A program made the translations under genes and the position numbers. This document shows positions 16,769 to 24,056 of a DNA stretch of 64,000 nucleotides, one piece after another (within the stretch, counting starts at the first letter, position 1; each line of letters starts with the position of its first letter). The stretch spans positions 5,611 through 69,610 of the forward strand of contig JAEYTI010000365.1 in NCBI GenBank assembly GCA_023434145.1, written 5' to 3'. Source of the stretch: Chloroflexota bacterium. Lineage in GTDB: Bacteria; Chloroflexota; Anaerolineae; Anaerolineales; Anaerolineaceae. The notes beneath the pieces are model-generated. The model made no database searches, had not been told where the DNA came from, and saw nothing but the letters and a program-made list of their open reading frames with translations.

Positions 16769-16844
16769 ACGATTGCGTTTCGATGACGATCTTTGCAAAC
16801 GTTGATGAACCGTCCAGGCAGTGTTTTGCCAGACAGTACACGCT
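16769..16844 (-). promoter_or_regulatory. Dispersed upstream motif, copy B
   Basis: ACGAT at 16769 and 16786 surround GCGTTTCGATG; the core differs from copy A at a single position over 22 bp. The downstream CAGGGCAG-like part is more diverged (CAGGCAGTGTTTTGCCAGACAG). It sits 26 bp above the start of the zinc-motif gene that opens the radC-dnaN operon. Confidence 0.65.
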
Positions 16845-16942
16845 GGAAGAGAAACTTCATTTCGCCACCATTCTGGCTGGCGGAGTAAGGTTTGGAGCTT
16901 GCCAGCCGGTTCTCTTACGGCGTGTCTCAACCTGTTCCCCAC

Positions 16943-16972
16943 AAAAGCCAGGCAGTCAGGCTGCCGGGCTTT
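16943..16972 (-). terminator. Terminator of the Rad52-SSB operon
   Basis: On the minus strand AAAGCC(C)GGCAG pairs with CTGCC(T)GGCTTT around loop CCTGA, one mismatch, ending in a short TTTT. It starts 18 bp after the stop of the 76-aa gene. Confidence 0.6.
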
Positions 16973-16990
16973 GGTCGAGAAAGGTTGGTA

Positions 16991-17221
16991 TCAGGTCGGA
17001 TCTTGTAATACCTGGATGGGTTTTTCGCGGATTCGCTCAACCGCCACGTAGATACTGTCCGTTTGCGCCGGGCCTCCGTGCGTAAAAACGGTAAAGGGCT
17101 CGCCGGAAAGGGCGCGAACGCTGGCAAGTTTTCGCCCACGAACATCGATTACACTCATAATCTCAACCGGAATATCTGCTTTTCCTGTGAGCGTGTCGAT
17201 CGTAACGGTGCCAATAATCAT
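16991..17221 (-). CDS. Unknown 76-aa protein
   Basis: Small beta-rich protein (MIIGTVTIDTLTGKADIPVEIMSVIDVRGRKLASVRALSG...) without recognised family. It begins at ATG 17221 after CCGGAGC and is the last gene of the operon before the terminator at 16943. The compact barrel-like pattern, with a FTVFTHGGP turn, would suit a nucleic-acid or partner-binding role, but there is no direct evidence. Confidence 0.55.
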   Translation of the reverse strand: MIIGTVTIDTLTGKADIPVEIMSVIDVRGRKLASVRALSGEPFTVFTHGGPAQTDSIYVAVERIREKPIQVLQDPT

Positions 17222-17239
17222 GGTTCTGCTCCGGGTGGG

Positions 17240-17271
17240 CCGGTTCCTGGCAAAGAATTGCCAGGAACCGG
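17240..17271 (-). other. Perfect 13-bp intercistronic stem-loop
   Basis: CCGGTTCCTGGCA pairs with TGCCAGGAACCGG, loop AAGAAT. It lies between the 68-aa and 76-aa genes, just upstream of the ribosome site of the latter. No T-run follows on the minus strand, so RNA processing or stability is more likely than termination. Confidence 0.55.
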
Positions 17272-17283
17272 TAAGGAAAAAGT

Positions 17284-17490
17284 CTAGTCGTTCCAGCCGC
17301 TAACACGGTCTTCGTACGCCATTTCGAGGTGGGCGTCCGGGGCCGGGTGGGGTGGAAGGGGAGAGACGGCTTCCTGTAAGAAGCTGGTCAGTGTGTCAAC
17401 CAGGGCGTCATCAGTGATCGGGTCAAAACCAGTACCGAGCACTTTTTCGACCAGGGCAACGATGGTCTTTGCGATCTGATGGTTGCTCAT
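17284..17490 (-). CDS. Unknown 68-aa protein
   Basis: Short helical protein (MSNHQIAKTIVALVEKVLGTGFDPITDDALVDTLTSFLQEAV) with a proline-rich acidic end. ATG 17490 has AAGGGA 6 bp upstream and the gene begins 10 bp after the ssb stop, so it is probably co-translated with ssb. No family recognised. Confidence 0.55.
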   Translation of the reverse strand: MSNHQIAKTIVALVEKVLGTGFDPITDDALVDTLTSFLQEAVSPLPPHPAPDAHLEMAYEDRVSGWND

Positions 17491-17500
17491 CGCTCATCCC

Positions 17501-17908
17501 TTAGAAGGGGATATCGGCATCAGGGGTGGAGCCAGGCTCGCTATCTGAGGCTCCGTTCTCACCCTTCGAGGACAGGAAACGGACAGTCGCGGCGGTAACT
17601 TCATACGACGCGCCGGCCGAGCCATCCTGGCGGTTCCAGACGCGCGGACCCCCGGTATCCGGATCGGGGGTCAGCCGGCCTTCGACGAGGACTTTGCTAC
17701 CCGACTGTAAGTGCTGGCTGCAGGTTTCGGCTAGCTTGCCCCAGGCAGTGATGCGGAACCAGGTCGTTTCTTTGACCGGCTGGCCGCTTGGGTCGTTATA
17801 GCTGCGGTTCGAGGCGACCGAGAAGTTGGTGACCGGTTGACCGGAGGGCGTGTATTTCATCTCCGGATCCTTGCCTAAATTGCCAACGAGAATGATGGTG
17901 TGAAACAT
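17501..17908 (-). CDS. ssb: Single-stranded DNA-binding protein
   Basis: 135 aa. OB-fold start MFHTIILVGNLGKDPEMKYTPSGQPVTNFSVA, the ETTWFRITAWGKLAE strand and the conserved acidic tip DADIPF, which in SSBs binds partner proteins. ATG 17908 has ACAAGGAG in its leader. The usual Gly-rich linker is short. It coats ssDNA during replication, recombination or transfer; next to the Rad52-like annealing gene it probably serves the element's own recombination or conjugal processing. Confidence 0.92.
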   Translation of the reverse strand: MFHTIILVGNLGKDPEMKYTPSGQPVTNFSVASNRSYNDPSGQPVKETTWFRITAWGKLAETCSQHLQSGSKVLVEGRLTPDPDTGGPRVWNRQDGSAGASYEVTAATVRFLSSKGENGASDSEPGSTPDADIPF

Positions 17909-17924
17909 GGGGTATCTCCTTGTA

Positions 17925-17962
17925 CGAAAAATAAAGCCCCAATCCGGAAGGGGAGAGGGGCT
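17925..17962 (-). terminator. Terminator-like hairpin in the ssb leader
   Basis: On the minus strand AGCCCC ... GGGGCT is followed at once by TTATTTTT, then the ACAAGGAG site of ssb. It lies between the Rad52-like gene and ssb, so it could cut the operon in two or act as an attenuator that sets ssb level. Confidence 0.6.
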
Positions 17963-17989
17963 GGTGATCCGATGGGCGGAATGCCTGGT

Positions 17990-19096
17990 TTAGGCGGCTG
18001 TGGTTTGGGTGCGCATCCAATCTCGCAGAACATCCCGGCTTTGGGGAGCCTGCCCTTTGGACTTGAGGAAAGTATCGAAGGCGGTGCGTTCGCTTTCATT
18101 GCCATTTACCTTCGTTCCATCTTGATAAATCCGTTCAGCAGGTGGATTGGCTTTGGCAGCCGAAGGCACATTTGCTTTGCCGTTGGCCTTGTTTTTTGAT
18201 TCTGAACCAGTGGCGCTTGCGCTGCGAGAAGAGGCATTGGCGGAACTGCCAGCCCCGTTACCATTGGAGCCGGTCCCAGCCGTTGCAGCGATCTCTTTAT
18301 CGTAAAGGCTCAAGCCGAACTGCTCACCCAACTGGCGGAAGCAGCGCTTCAAACAGTCGGTGACGCAGCCGGCAAGGGCCATGTCCAGCGCCTCTGGCGT
18401 ATCGCCGGTAAACATGCAGCGGCCAAGATCCGAGTGGGTGTAGTTCTGTCCATCCAGGGTAATCTGGACAGAGCCAGTGATGTACACCATCCCGACCTCC
18501 TCCAATTGCGGCTGTCCCTGCAGGTCAAGTGCAGGCACTTTCTTGCGCTGTTGAGCATCCCAGATCAGGATGCGGCGGTTCCAGCGCACAATCTGCGGCT
18601 CGCTCAGCAGGTTATAGGACCAGCAGTAAGAGAAGATGCGGTTGGCAGTCTCGATGACATCGTAGCCTTCGAGATATGGAACTGTGCCTGAACCGGGTGC
18701 CTGGCGGCGTTTCACCCGCGTCATATCCAGTGGTTGGCGCAGATTGCTCAGAATGTGTTCGAAGTCGGGAGAATTCAGAGATGGGTTCATAGTAAATTGC
18801 TCCGGTGGTTGCGTTGAATTGGTCTGGTCAATTTCCGCAATGCGCACGGCTTCCACATGTTTACATCGCAGCTCGTGGCCGTGCTTTTGAAAATCTGGGC
18901 AGGTGCAGGACCAGGTGGTATCCAGCAGTTGGACGGCATAGGGCGGTTTTTCCCCGTTTTGAACCGACCACTGAGTGGGTCCAATGCGCTGGACGGCGAA
19001 CTGATGTCCGTTCAGGCCTTGCCAGGCTCGTATAGTGCGCTGATTCTGTGCGTCTGCGGGGTCGAGGGTATCAATGTAGGCGGCCAGGGATACCAT
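17990..19096 (-). CDS. SWIM zinc finger-Rad52/22-like single-strand annealing protein
   Basis: 368 aa. Residues ~40-90 carry a SWIM finger (C64, C66, C78, H80: WSCTCPDF...RCKHVEA). Residues ~130-270 match the Rad52/Rad22 annealing domain: RQAPGSGTVPYLEGYDVIETANRIF, VGMVYITGSVQITLDG, then ALAGCVTDCLKRCFRQLGEQFGLSLYDK. A Ser/Gly/Asn-rich linker and a short helical end with QAPQSRDVLRDWM follow. Rad52-type proteins anneal complementary strands. Joining a SWIM module to the annealing domain may add DNA or protein binding. It precedes ssb, a classic pairing in phages and ICEs, and follows a 41-aa membrane peptide by 9 bp. Confidence 0.85.
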   Translation of the reverse strand: MVSLAAYIDTLDPADAQNQRTIRAWQGLNGHQFAVQRIGPTQWSVQNGEKPPYAVQLLDTTWSCTCPDFQKHGHELRCKHVEAVRIAEIDQTNSTQPPEQFTMNPSLNSPDFEHILSNLRQPLDMTRVKRRQAPGSGTVPYLEGYDVIETANRIFSYCWSYNLLSEPQIVRWNRRILIWDAQQRKKVPALDLQGQPQLEEVGMVYITGSVQITLDGQNYTHSDLGRCMFTGDTPEALDMALAGCVTDCLKRCFRQLGEQFGLSLYDKEIAATAGTGSNGNGAGSSANASSRSASATGSESKNKANGKANVPSAAKANPPAERIYQDGTKVNGNESERTAFDTFLKSKGQAPQSRDVLRDWMRTQTTAA

Positions 19097-19105
19097 GCTG
19101 GTCCC

Positions 19106-19231
19106 TTACAGGTAACGTTTGAGCCGTTGCTCGTACTTGTATTGAGGCGTTTGGGAGTAAATCAAGGCGGCCAGATTGCGCAGCATCAGAGCGGCGGTGA
19201 TCAGGCCAATCAGGATTGCGAGAGCTGTCAT
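19106..19231 (-). CDS. 41-aa single-pass membrane peptide
   Basis: MTALAILIGLITAALMLRNLAALI forms one hydrophobic helix, followed by a charged tail YKYEQRLKRYL. ATG 19231 has CGGAGGA upstream. It lies between regulatory copy C and the Rad52-like gene. Function unknown; other tiny membrane peptides of the element are at 39984 and 43171. Confidence 0.6.
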   Translation of the reverse strand: MTALAILIGLITAALMLRNLAALIYSQTPQYKYEQRLKRYL

Positions 19232-19259
19232 AGGTGTGATCCTCCGGGTGGTCAGAAAG

Positions 19260-19360
19260 ACGATTTGAGTTTCGGAAACGATGGACGACGTAGTACAACT
19301 ACCCTCGCTCACTTCGTGGCAGGGCAGCATACGCGGAATGCGAATGCTTTTTCGCGTTCC
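19260..19360 (-). promoter_or_regulatory. Dispersed upstream motif, copy C
   Basis: ACGAT at 19260 and 19278 with GTTTCGG between them, then CAGGGCAG at 19320 and a CGGAA-T-GCGAA ... TTCGC-G-TTCCG hairpin (19334-19361). Same order as copy A. Upstream of the 41-aa peptide and the Rad52-ssb operon. Confidence 0.65.
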
Positions 19361-19460
19361 GAATATGCCGCTCTACTGGAGCGGCAATGAGTGATTATCT
19401 TGTGTGGGATATGAACCAAGGCGTTTCCACACCCGGGTTGTTTATTAAGGTGCTGGAATC

Positions 19461-19554
19461 AAAAAAGGAGGATCACCCGGTTCCATTAGAACGCGAAGTT
19501 CTAAAAGCGCCGGCCAGCCGGCCGATATGGCAAGCTGTTTCGGGTGATCCTCCT
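19461..19554 (-). terminator. Branched terminator after the OB-fold-like gene
   Basis: On the minus strand a perfect 14-bp outer stem (19541-19554 with 19466-19479) encloses a GC-rich stem and a 7-bp TTAGAAC/GTTCTAA stem with a GCGAA loop, and ends in TTTTTT. It lies 72 bp after the stop at 19626. The branched interior is more elaborate than termination needs. Confidence 0.7.
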
Positions 19555-19625
19555 GGTGAATGCCCACGATGTCAGGGGGAGATCGCGAGCGGTGGTATGA
19601 TGTGATATAGGAGCTGAATAGTCGA

Positions 19626-20090
19626 TTAACCAGCCGTGGTAAGAACCTCCTCTTCGCTTTCTTTTCGCCGGGTGGTGGAACCTGGCGCTCTGCGTGGCGT
19701 CTCGATCATCAAGATGCGCTGGACCAGGATCTCGATGACGTTGCGGCCAATGCATACGTCTTTTCCCGCGCCGCCCTTGACTTCAACGGTGATATCGCCA
19801 TTGATCCGGCTTTGCCGGCGCGATTTATCGAGGAATTCGTCCAGCGATTCTTCAAATTCTCGGCTTTGCAACAAACCATGTACCCGCAGGTGCTGGCCTT
19901 TCTGGATAACCAGCGGGCTGCGGGCGCCTTTGGTAATCCTGGCATTGATGTAATCAGCCGCATCTCGTTCTTCATTGAGCAATTTTCCGGGTAGGTCAGG
20001 ATCCCGGTATGACGCCAGGCGGAAAAACAGGTCATCGGAAAAGGTCCAGGTGTTGATTACCACACCTTCTAAAATCACTTCATTGATCAC
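19626..20090 (-). CDS. OB-fold-like ssDNA-binding protein (PriB/SSB-like), tentative
   Basis: 154 aa. The start is placed at GTG 20090 (VINEVILEGVVINTWTFSDDLFFRLASYRD) because ACAAGGAG precedes it by 6 bp. The ORF continues upstream in frame without a ribosome site. The opening is the pattern of SSB/PriB OB folds: NEVILEGVV strand, then FRLASYRDP strand, then a basic loop and HLRVHGLLQSREF-EESLDEFLD strand. The C-terminal part has EVKGGAGKDVCIGRNVIEILVQRI. An ssDNA-binding role fits its operon position beside ssb and Rad52, but the residues do not prove it. Confidence 0.6.
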   Translation of the reverse strand: MINEVILEGVVINTWTFSDDLFFRLASYRDPDLPGKLLNEERDAADYINARITKGARSPLVIQKGQHLRVHGLLQSREFEESLDEFLDKSRRQSRINGDITVEVKGGAGKDVCIGRNVIEILVQRILMIETPRRAPGSTTRRKESEEEVLTTAG

Positions 20091-20109
20091 AGACTGCTCC
20101 TTGTAGGTT

Positions 20110-20155
20110 AAAACAGAAAAGCCAGGAACGGCCTCTTGGAGGCGCGCTGCTGGCT
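20110..20155 (-). promoter_or_regulatory. Terminator-like leader of the OB-fold gene
   Basis: On the minus strand AGCCAG/CTGGCT encloses GCCTC-CAA-GAGGC, and is followed by TTTTCTGTTTT before the ACAAGGAG ribosome site. It falls between the promoter at 20202-20230 and the start, so it looks like a transcription attenuator. Confidence 0.55.
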
Positions 20156-20201
20156 CACGATTGGTTGGAAAACGGTAATATTCTATTTGATTGTTGTTAT
20201 G

Positions 20202-20230
20202 AATATAGCACAGTCCGAATCGAGTGTCAA
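20202..20230 (-). promoter_or_regulatory. Sigma-70-type promoter
   Basis: Minus strand: TTGACA (20230-20225), exact 17-nt spacer, TATATT (20207-20202). Predicted start near 20195, giving a leader of about 105 nt with the hairpin at 20110-20155. The IS4-family copy is inserted just upstream of the -35 box. Confidence 0.75.
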
Positions 20231-20241
20231 TAAGCAATTAA

Positions 20242-21505
20242 CTGATGTTCGGACAAGAGTTCGGACAAAAAGGGGGGAAGACAAGAACCTCCTAACTCGA
20301 TAAACTCAAGTCACCACAACCGAGATCGAGGAAGGAGGCTCTCATGCATAATTGTATCCAACTTTCAGACATGTTAGCGTATGTATTGGATCGGGACGAC
20401 TGGATTGCCAAAGCCGAGCGGATCGTGCGTGGGCTGTTGGAAGCGCGCAGTGCGCGGCTGTCAGCGATTGCGGAGAAGATGGCAGGACTGCCGGAGACGA
20501 ATTACAAAATGCTGCAACGCTTTTTGGGGAAGGTGGATCTAAAAGCGAGCTTGGGACGCTTGTTTCAAGCAGATGCCGAGTTTGTGATTGGAGATCCGAC
20601 TGAAATGCCGCGACCTCAGGCGAAAAAGACTGCCTACGTGGGGCACCTGTCGGATGGGGAGACACTCGGCTACTGGCTCTTGGTGCTGGCAACGCCGTTT
20701 CGAGGCCGTGCGATCCCTTTTCACTTCATCAGTTATTCGTCCAAAACCATCGCCGATCAAGCCACCTCCCGCAACCAGGAACATATGCGGGCCTTTGCTG
20801 GCATCAAAGCCTGGTTGGGCGAACGACCGTTAGTGTTGGATCGGGAGTTTAGCTACCTGGAACTGCTGCATGCCTTGGTGGCCGAACAGGTGCACTTCGT
20901 TATTCGCCTGAAAGTCGGTCTTCCCCAAGTGACCCTGACGGACGAAAACGGCCAGCCGATTAAACTGACCATCCAACCTGGGCAGAAGGTGATCGTTCGG
21001 CAGGTGCGCTATAAAGGCGTCGTACCCGTCCAGCTGATTGGCTTCTGGCGCGTCGGCTTGTCCGCCCCCATGTGGATTATGACCGACCTGGAACCCGAGC
21101 GCGGCCTTTCCATTTATCTCAAACGCATGAAAATCGAGCAGTCTTTCCGCGACTGCAAGGACTTGCTGGGGTTGGATCGCAGCATGAACAAACAACAGGC
21201 GCACATGGAGCAGATGGTCGCCCTGGTGCTGCTCGCTTATGTCCTGGCCCTCTTCTGGGGTGAAGCCTTGCGCGATATCACCTATGGGGAGGTTGCCCCG
21301 GAGGCGATTACACCCCAGTCCTTCTTTGCCTATCCCCGTTCGGTCCCTGACCGCTCCAAATGGAAACACTATTCGGGTTTGTTTGTCCTGCTCAAGCAGC
21401 GTTTGCGCATCCCCCTGGATCTACTCCAGCGCCTCCACCAACCCGTTGTCCAAGCCTTTGCCCTCCTCGTATATGGCAATGTCCGATCTTTTGTCTGAAC
21501 ACCAG
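20242..21505 (+). mobile_element. IS4-family insertion sequence, intact
   Basis: 1264 bp. Imperfect 26-bp terminal inverted repeats: left CTGATGTTCGGACAAGAGTT..., right (reverse complement) CTGGTGTTCAGACAAAAGAT..., 22 of 26 matching. The 8-bp direct repeat GCAATTAA lies immediately outside (20234-20241 and 21506-21513), the mark of insertion by transposition. Intact ends plus intact transposase suggest a recent and possibly active copy. Confidence 0.88.
20344..21498 (+). CDS. IS4-family transposase
   Basis: 384 aa. DDE catalytic core: IGDPTEM (first Asp), LVLDREFSYLELL (second Asp) and the IS4 YREK signature Y-x2-R-x3-E-x6-K, visible in YLKRMKIEQSFRDCKDLLG. The ATG at 20344 has AAGGAGG 5 bp upstream. 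The gene fills the element between its inverted repeats, with no internal stop or frameshift. Confidence 0.9.
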   Translation: MHNCIQLSDMLAYVLDRDDWIAKAERIVRGLLEARSARLSAIAEKMAGLPETNYKMLQRFLGKVDLKASLGRLFQADAEFVIGDPTEMPRPQAKKTAYVGHLSDGETLGYWLLVLATPFRGRAIPFHFISYSSKTIADQATSRNQEHMRAFAGIKAWLGERPLVLDREFSYLELLHALVAEQVHFVIRLKVGLPQVTLTDENGQPIKLTIQPGQKVIVRQVRYKGVVPVQLIGFWRVGLSAPMWIMTDLEPERGLSIYLKRMKIEQSFRDCKDLLGLDRSMNKQQAHMEQMVALVLLAYVLALFWGEALRDITYGEVAPEAITPQSFFAYPRSVPDRSKWKHYSGLFVLLKQRLRIPLDLLQRLHQPVVQAFALLVYGNVRSFV

Positions 21506-21513
21506 GCAATTAA

Positions 21514-22053
21514 TAAATGATATAAATTTTTTGTGGGTTCGAAAATTTGCTGGCAATAAAGAACCTATAAAAGCGATTTAGTTCCTTTGACCCCTTTAGA
21601 GCGCCTCTTCATGGATAATGTACTCCTTTTCGTCACTTTTACCTCCCGCTACATCAATTTCAGAAGTTGCGCATCCGTTTAAATTATTTGTTAATTACAA
21701 AGATTGATTAAAGTAATTGTAACCAAAGCCGAGGATAGAGATAATCGATACATATACCTCTCAAATACGATAATGAAATTAATCAATATCTATAAAGACA
21801 CACTGAACCTATTAATTGGAAGGCCCTCCCCGGGCTACTTTTCTAGTACATATGGGGTTGCAAGGCTTGTTTTGTCCCATATTTATGGGCTTTCTCGTGC
21901 AATAATTACACGATTTTCATTATGTGCACGCATATCGCACGACAATTGCACGACGTAAATTGGGTGCGAGGCGGGTTTCCAGCGGCTGCACTGCATCTGA
22001 CGTAAGGGATCGGTCCTTAAAGCTGTAAGAATTTAAGTCTAGCATTTTTCATA
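21514..22053. other. 540-bp AT-rich gap between IS and TolB-like gene
   Basis: No supported gene. A small frame at 21704 has no ribosome site and no family resemblance. The stretch holds several short repeats of CGCAC/GCACG around 21920 but no clear terminator or att site. It is the left edge of the signalling cassette. Confidence 0.4.
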
Positions 22054-22950
22054 TTACCAATCTTCCTCTACAGTCCAACTTTCCGCATTGCCTGATGTAT
22101 TAGTCAAACGGCGAACGGTGCCATCAGTTGCGAGATGATAGATCTCACGCTTTCCGTCACGTGTTGAGGTAAAGAACAAATTGCCGTTTGGGCCAGCAGC
22201 TGGCCCCCAATTTTCGCCGTACTCAGGCTGCGTCAGACGATTTACCTCGCCTGATGAGAGATCCTTCATGTAAATCTGACGGGAACCATTACGATCACAA
22301 GTCATATATAGAATACCAGTTGTGCTAAATACAGGCGACCAACAAGGCCCATTTTGAGGATCAGTCAACCGCTTGGTGATATTTTCACTGCGCGAGAGAT
22401 AATAGATAGCGGGTTTACCATCGCGGCTTGAAGTGAAATATAAATCACCGTTCGGGCCAACCGCGGGATTCCAACTTTCTCCCTTCATCGAGTCTGTGAT
22501 TTGTTTCACCTCACCAGTTTTAGTATCCTGGAAATAGATGCTGCGTACCCCTTTTCGATCACAGGTAAAGAAAAGGAAACCATCAGGACTCATTACCGGG
22601 TCCCAACACCTCCCCTGATCAACTTGTGTAAGAAGAGACAAACTTCCATCAGAAAAGTCTTTGTAATATACCTCCCATTTACCATCTCGATTGCAGGAAA
22701 GGAAAATCGTTATACTGGTAGTGGAACGGGGAGCAATACATTCACCACGCATGGGGTCGGTCAAGAGAGAAACGCTTCCAGTATCGAGTTTCTGCATATA
22801 TACCTGACGGTTGCCGTCACGATTCGAGTTAATCAAGAAGAAGTTGATTGAAGGCTGTTGTGTGCTTATCCCGATATCAAGTGTGCTAGAGATATCGGGC
22901 TGTGTAGATGTTCTTTGCGAACTGATCCACAGGAAGATTGCCACTACCAC
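22054..22950 (-). CDS. TolB-like beta-propeller protein with N-terminal membrane segment
   Basis: 298 aa from a GTG; the in-frame open frame extends about 80 nt further upstream. Several repeats of the PD40/WD40-like kind: SNRDGNRQVYMQKLDTGSVSLLTD, CNRDGKWEVYYKDFSDGSLS, CDRKGVRSIYFQD, SSRDGKPAIYYLSRSE and so on, each ~43 aa. A hydrophobic stretch at the N-terminus is partly cut off at this start. There is no ribosome site here, and the frame runs on into the upstream gene's A9 tract, so it may be the second half of the protein at 23016. Propellers like this usually bind partner proteins outside the membrane. Confidence 0.65.
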   Translation of the reverse strand: MVVAIFLWISSQRTSTQPDISSTLDIGISTQQPSINFFLINSNRDGNRQVYMQKLDTGSVSLLTDPMRGECIAPRSTTSITIFLSCNRDGKWEVYYKDFSDGSLSLLTQVDQGRCWDPVMSPDGFLFFTCDRKGVRSIYFQDTKTGEVKQITDSMKGESWNPAVGPNGDLYFTSSRDGKPAIYYLSRSENITKRLTDPQNGPCWSPVFSTTGILYMTCDRNGSRQIYMKDLSSGEVNRLTQPEYGENWGPAAGPNGNLFFTSTRDGKREIYHLATDGTVRRLTNTSGNAESWTVEEDW

Positions 22951-23015
22951 AAAAGTGCAAAAGAACCCCCATTGGTAAGCCGAGTTCGAGAACAGCAGTC
23001 GCTCAATGCCTGACT

Positions 23016-24035
23016 CTATGGGGGCGCTGATCCTTTTTTTTTACCATTGATATACCAACGTTCTAGAGGAACGCCGGTAATCACCCCAATAATAAATCCA
23101 GAGGTTAGTGCTCTTTCGATGGGATCATAAATTGAAAATAGGGAAAGTATCATGGCCGAGAAGAAGTGCGCCATAATACTGATCAGAGCCCATTTCCAAT
23201 ATGGCTGAGGACTAGTCCATCTGAGCACTAGAGCTTGGGCACAACCGATCAAGCTCCCTACACATAACGCCCACACGATGGAATCTGCGGAGAGAAGAAC
23301 AGCTAAAAGGGTGCCCATTGCCCAAGCTAATACAGTGGCGGCAATCCACCAGCCGGAACGGTAAATCTTGTTTTTGAGAAGGACCCATTGCCCAATCCCT
23401 ATAATTAGGCTATTTATGAAAATCATAAGTTCCAGCGATAATGAATTGATATTCATTAGGATGCTAGTACTGATTATGCTGGAAACTGCAGTAACAATTA
23501 TCCAAAGCGCCCAAAAACCAGAAGTCTTGGGTTGTAGTCTATATGTTCCACCAACTGTTTCACCTCCGGCATTACTGTTGACTTGAATCCAGTTGGTAAA
23601 GGTATAGGGTTGATCGTCCGCTGGCTCGGGGGCCTTCTCTGTCAGCCGTACTTCAACATCAATCGACTCATTTTCCTTCAAGGCAAACCCGGTTGGCCCT
23701 GAGAAGGCAAGATAGGCTGGGGCCGATGTCTTTACTTCGCCGCGCAACACACCTGTTCCCACATTGGTAATCCTGATCACGGATGGCGACCAGTCTCTGA
23801 ACCGCTCTAATGTGCGGAACACCAAGTGATTTGTCGAAACCTTTAGAACAGGATGCTCTCTGGATGCAGAGCAGACTTCGCAAACAGAAACATAATCATA
23901 ATTTCGAGTACCGCAGTCTCTACATTCCCACATTGATCCAGCCCTCTTAACGGGCATTACTCTGCTTGTGCTACAAACTTCACAAACTGAAATATGATCT
24001 TGATTTCTTGTACCGCAGTCTTTACATTCCCACAC
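23016..24035 (-). CDS. Zinc-finger, Ig-like and multi-pass membrane protein
   Basis: 339 aa. Two N-terminal RanBP2-like CxxC...CxxC zinc fingers (MWECKDCGTRNQDHISVCEVC, then MWECRDCGTRNYDYVSVCEVC). These are followed by a beta-sandwich domain (LEVSTNHLVFRTLERFRDWSPSVIRITNVGTG type, residues ~80-190) and then about five membrane segments to the C-terminus. The last codons fall in an A9 tract on the coding strand; reading it as A10 would continue without a stop into the TolB-like frame. It lies 21 bp after the kinase gene. Probably a membrane component of the kinase/phosphatase system. Confidence 0.75.
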   Translation of the reverse strand: MWECKDCGTRNQDHISVCEVCSTSRVMPVKRAGSMWECRDCGTRNYDYVSVCEVCSASREHPVLKVSTNHLVFRTLERFRDWSPSVIRITNVGTGVLRGEVKTSAPAYLAFSGPTGFALKENESIDVEVRLTEKAPEPADDQPYTFTNWIQVNSNAGGETVGGTYRLQPKTSGFWALWIIVTAVSSIISTSILMNINSLSLELMIFINSLIIGIGQWVLLKNKIYRSGWWIAATVLAWAMGTLLAVLLSADSIVWALCVGSLIGCAQALVLRWTSPQPYWKWALISIMAHFFSAMILSLFSIYDPIERALTSGFIIGVITGVPLERWYINGKKKGSAPP

Positions 24036-24056
24036 GATTCACCTCAAATAGGCTGA

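Noticed and set aside
19387..19605. 72-aa plus-strand frame across the branched terminator
   Set aside because: It overlies a strong inverted-repeat structure, has no ribosome site and a biased composition.
21704..21958. 84-aa plus-strand frame after the IS4 element
   Set aside because: No ribosome site, no family resemblance, AT-rich gap.
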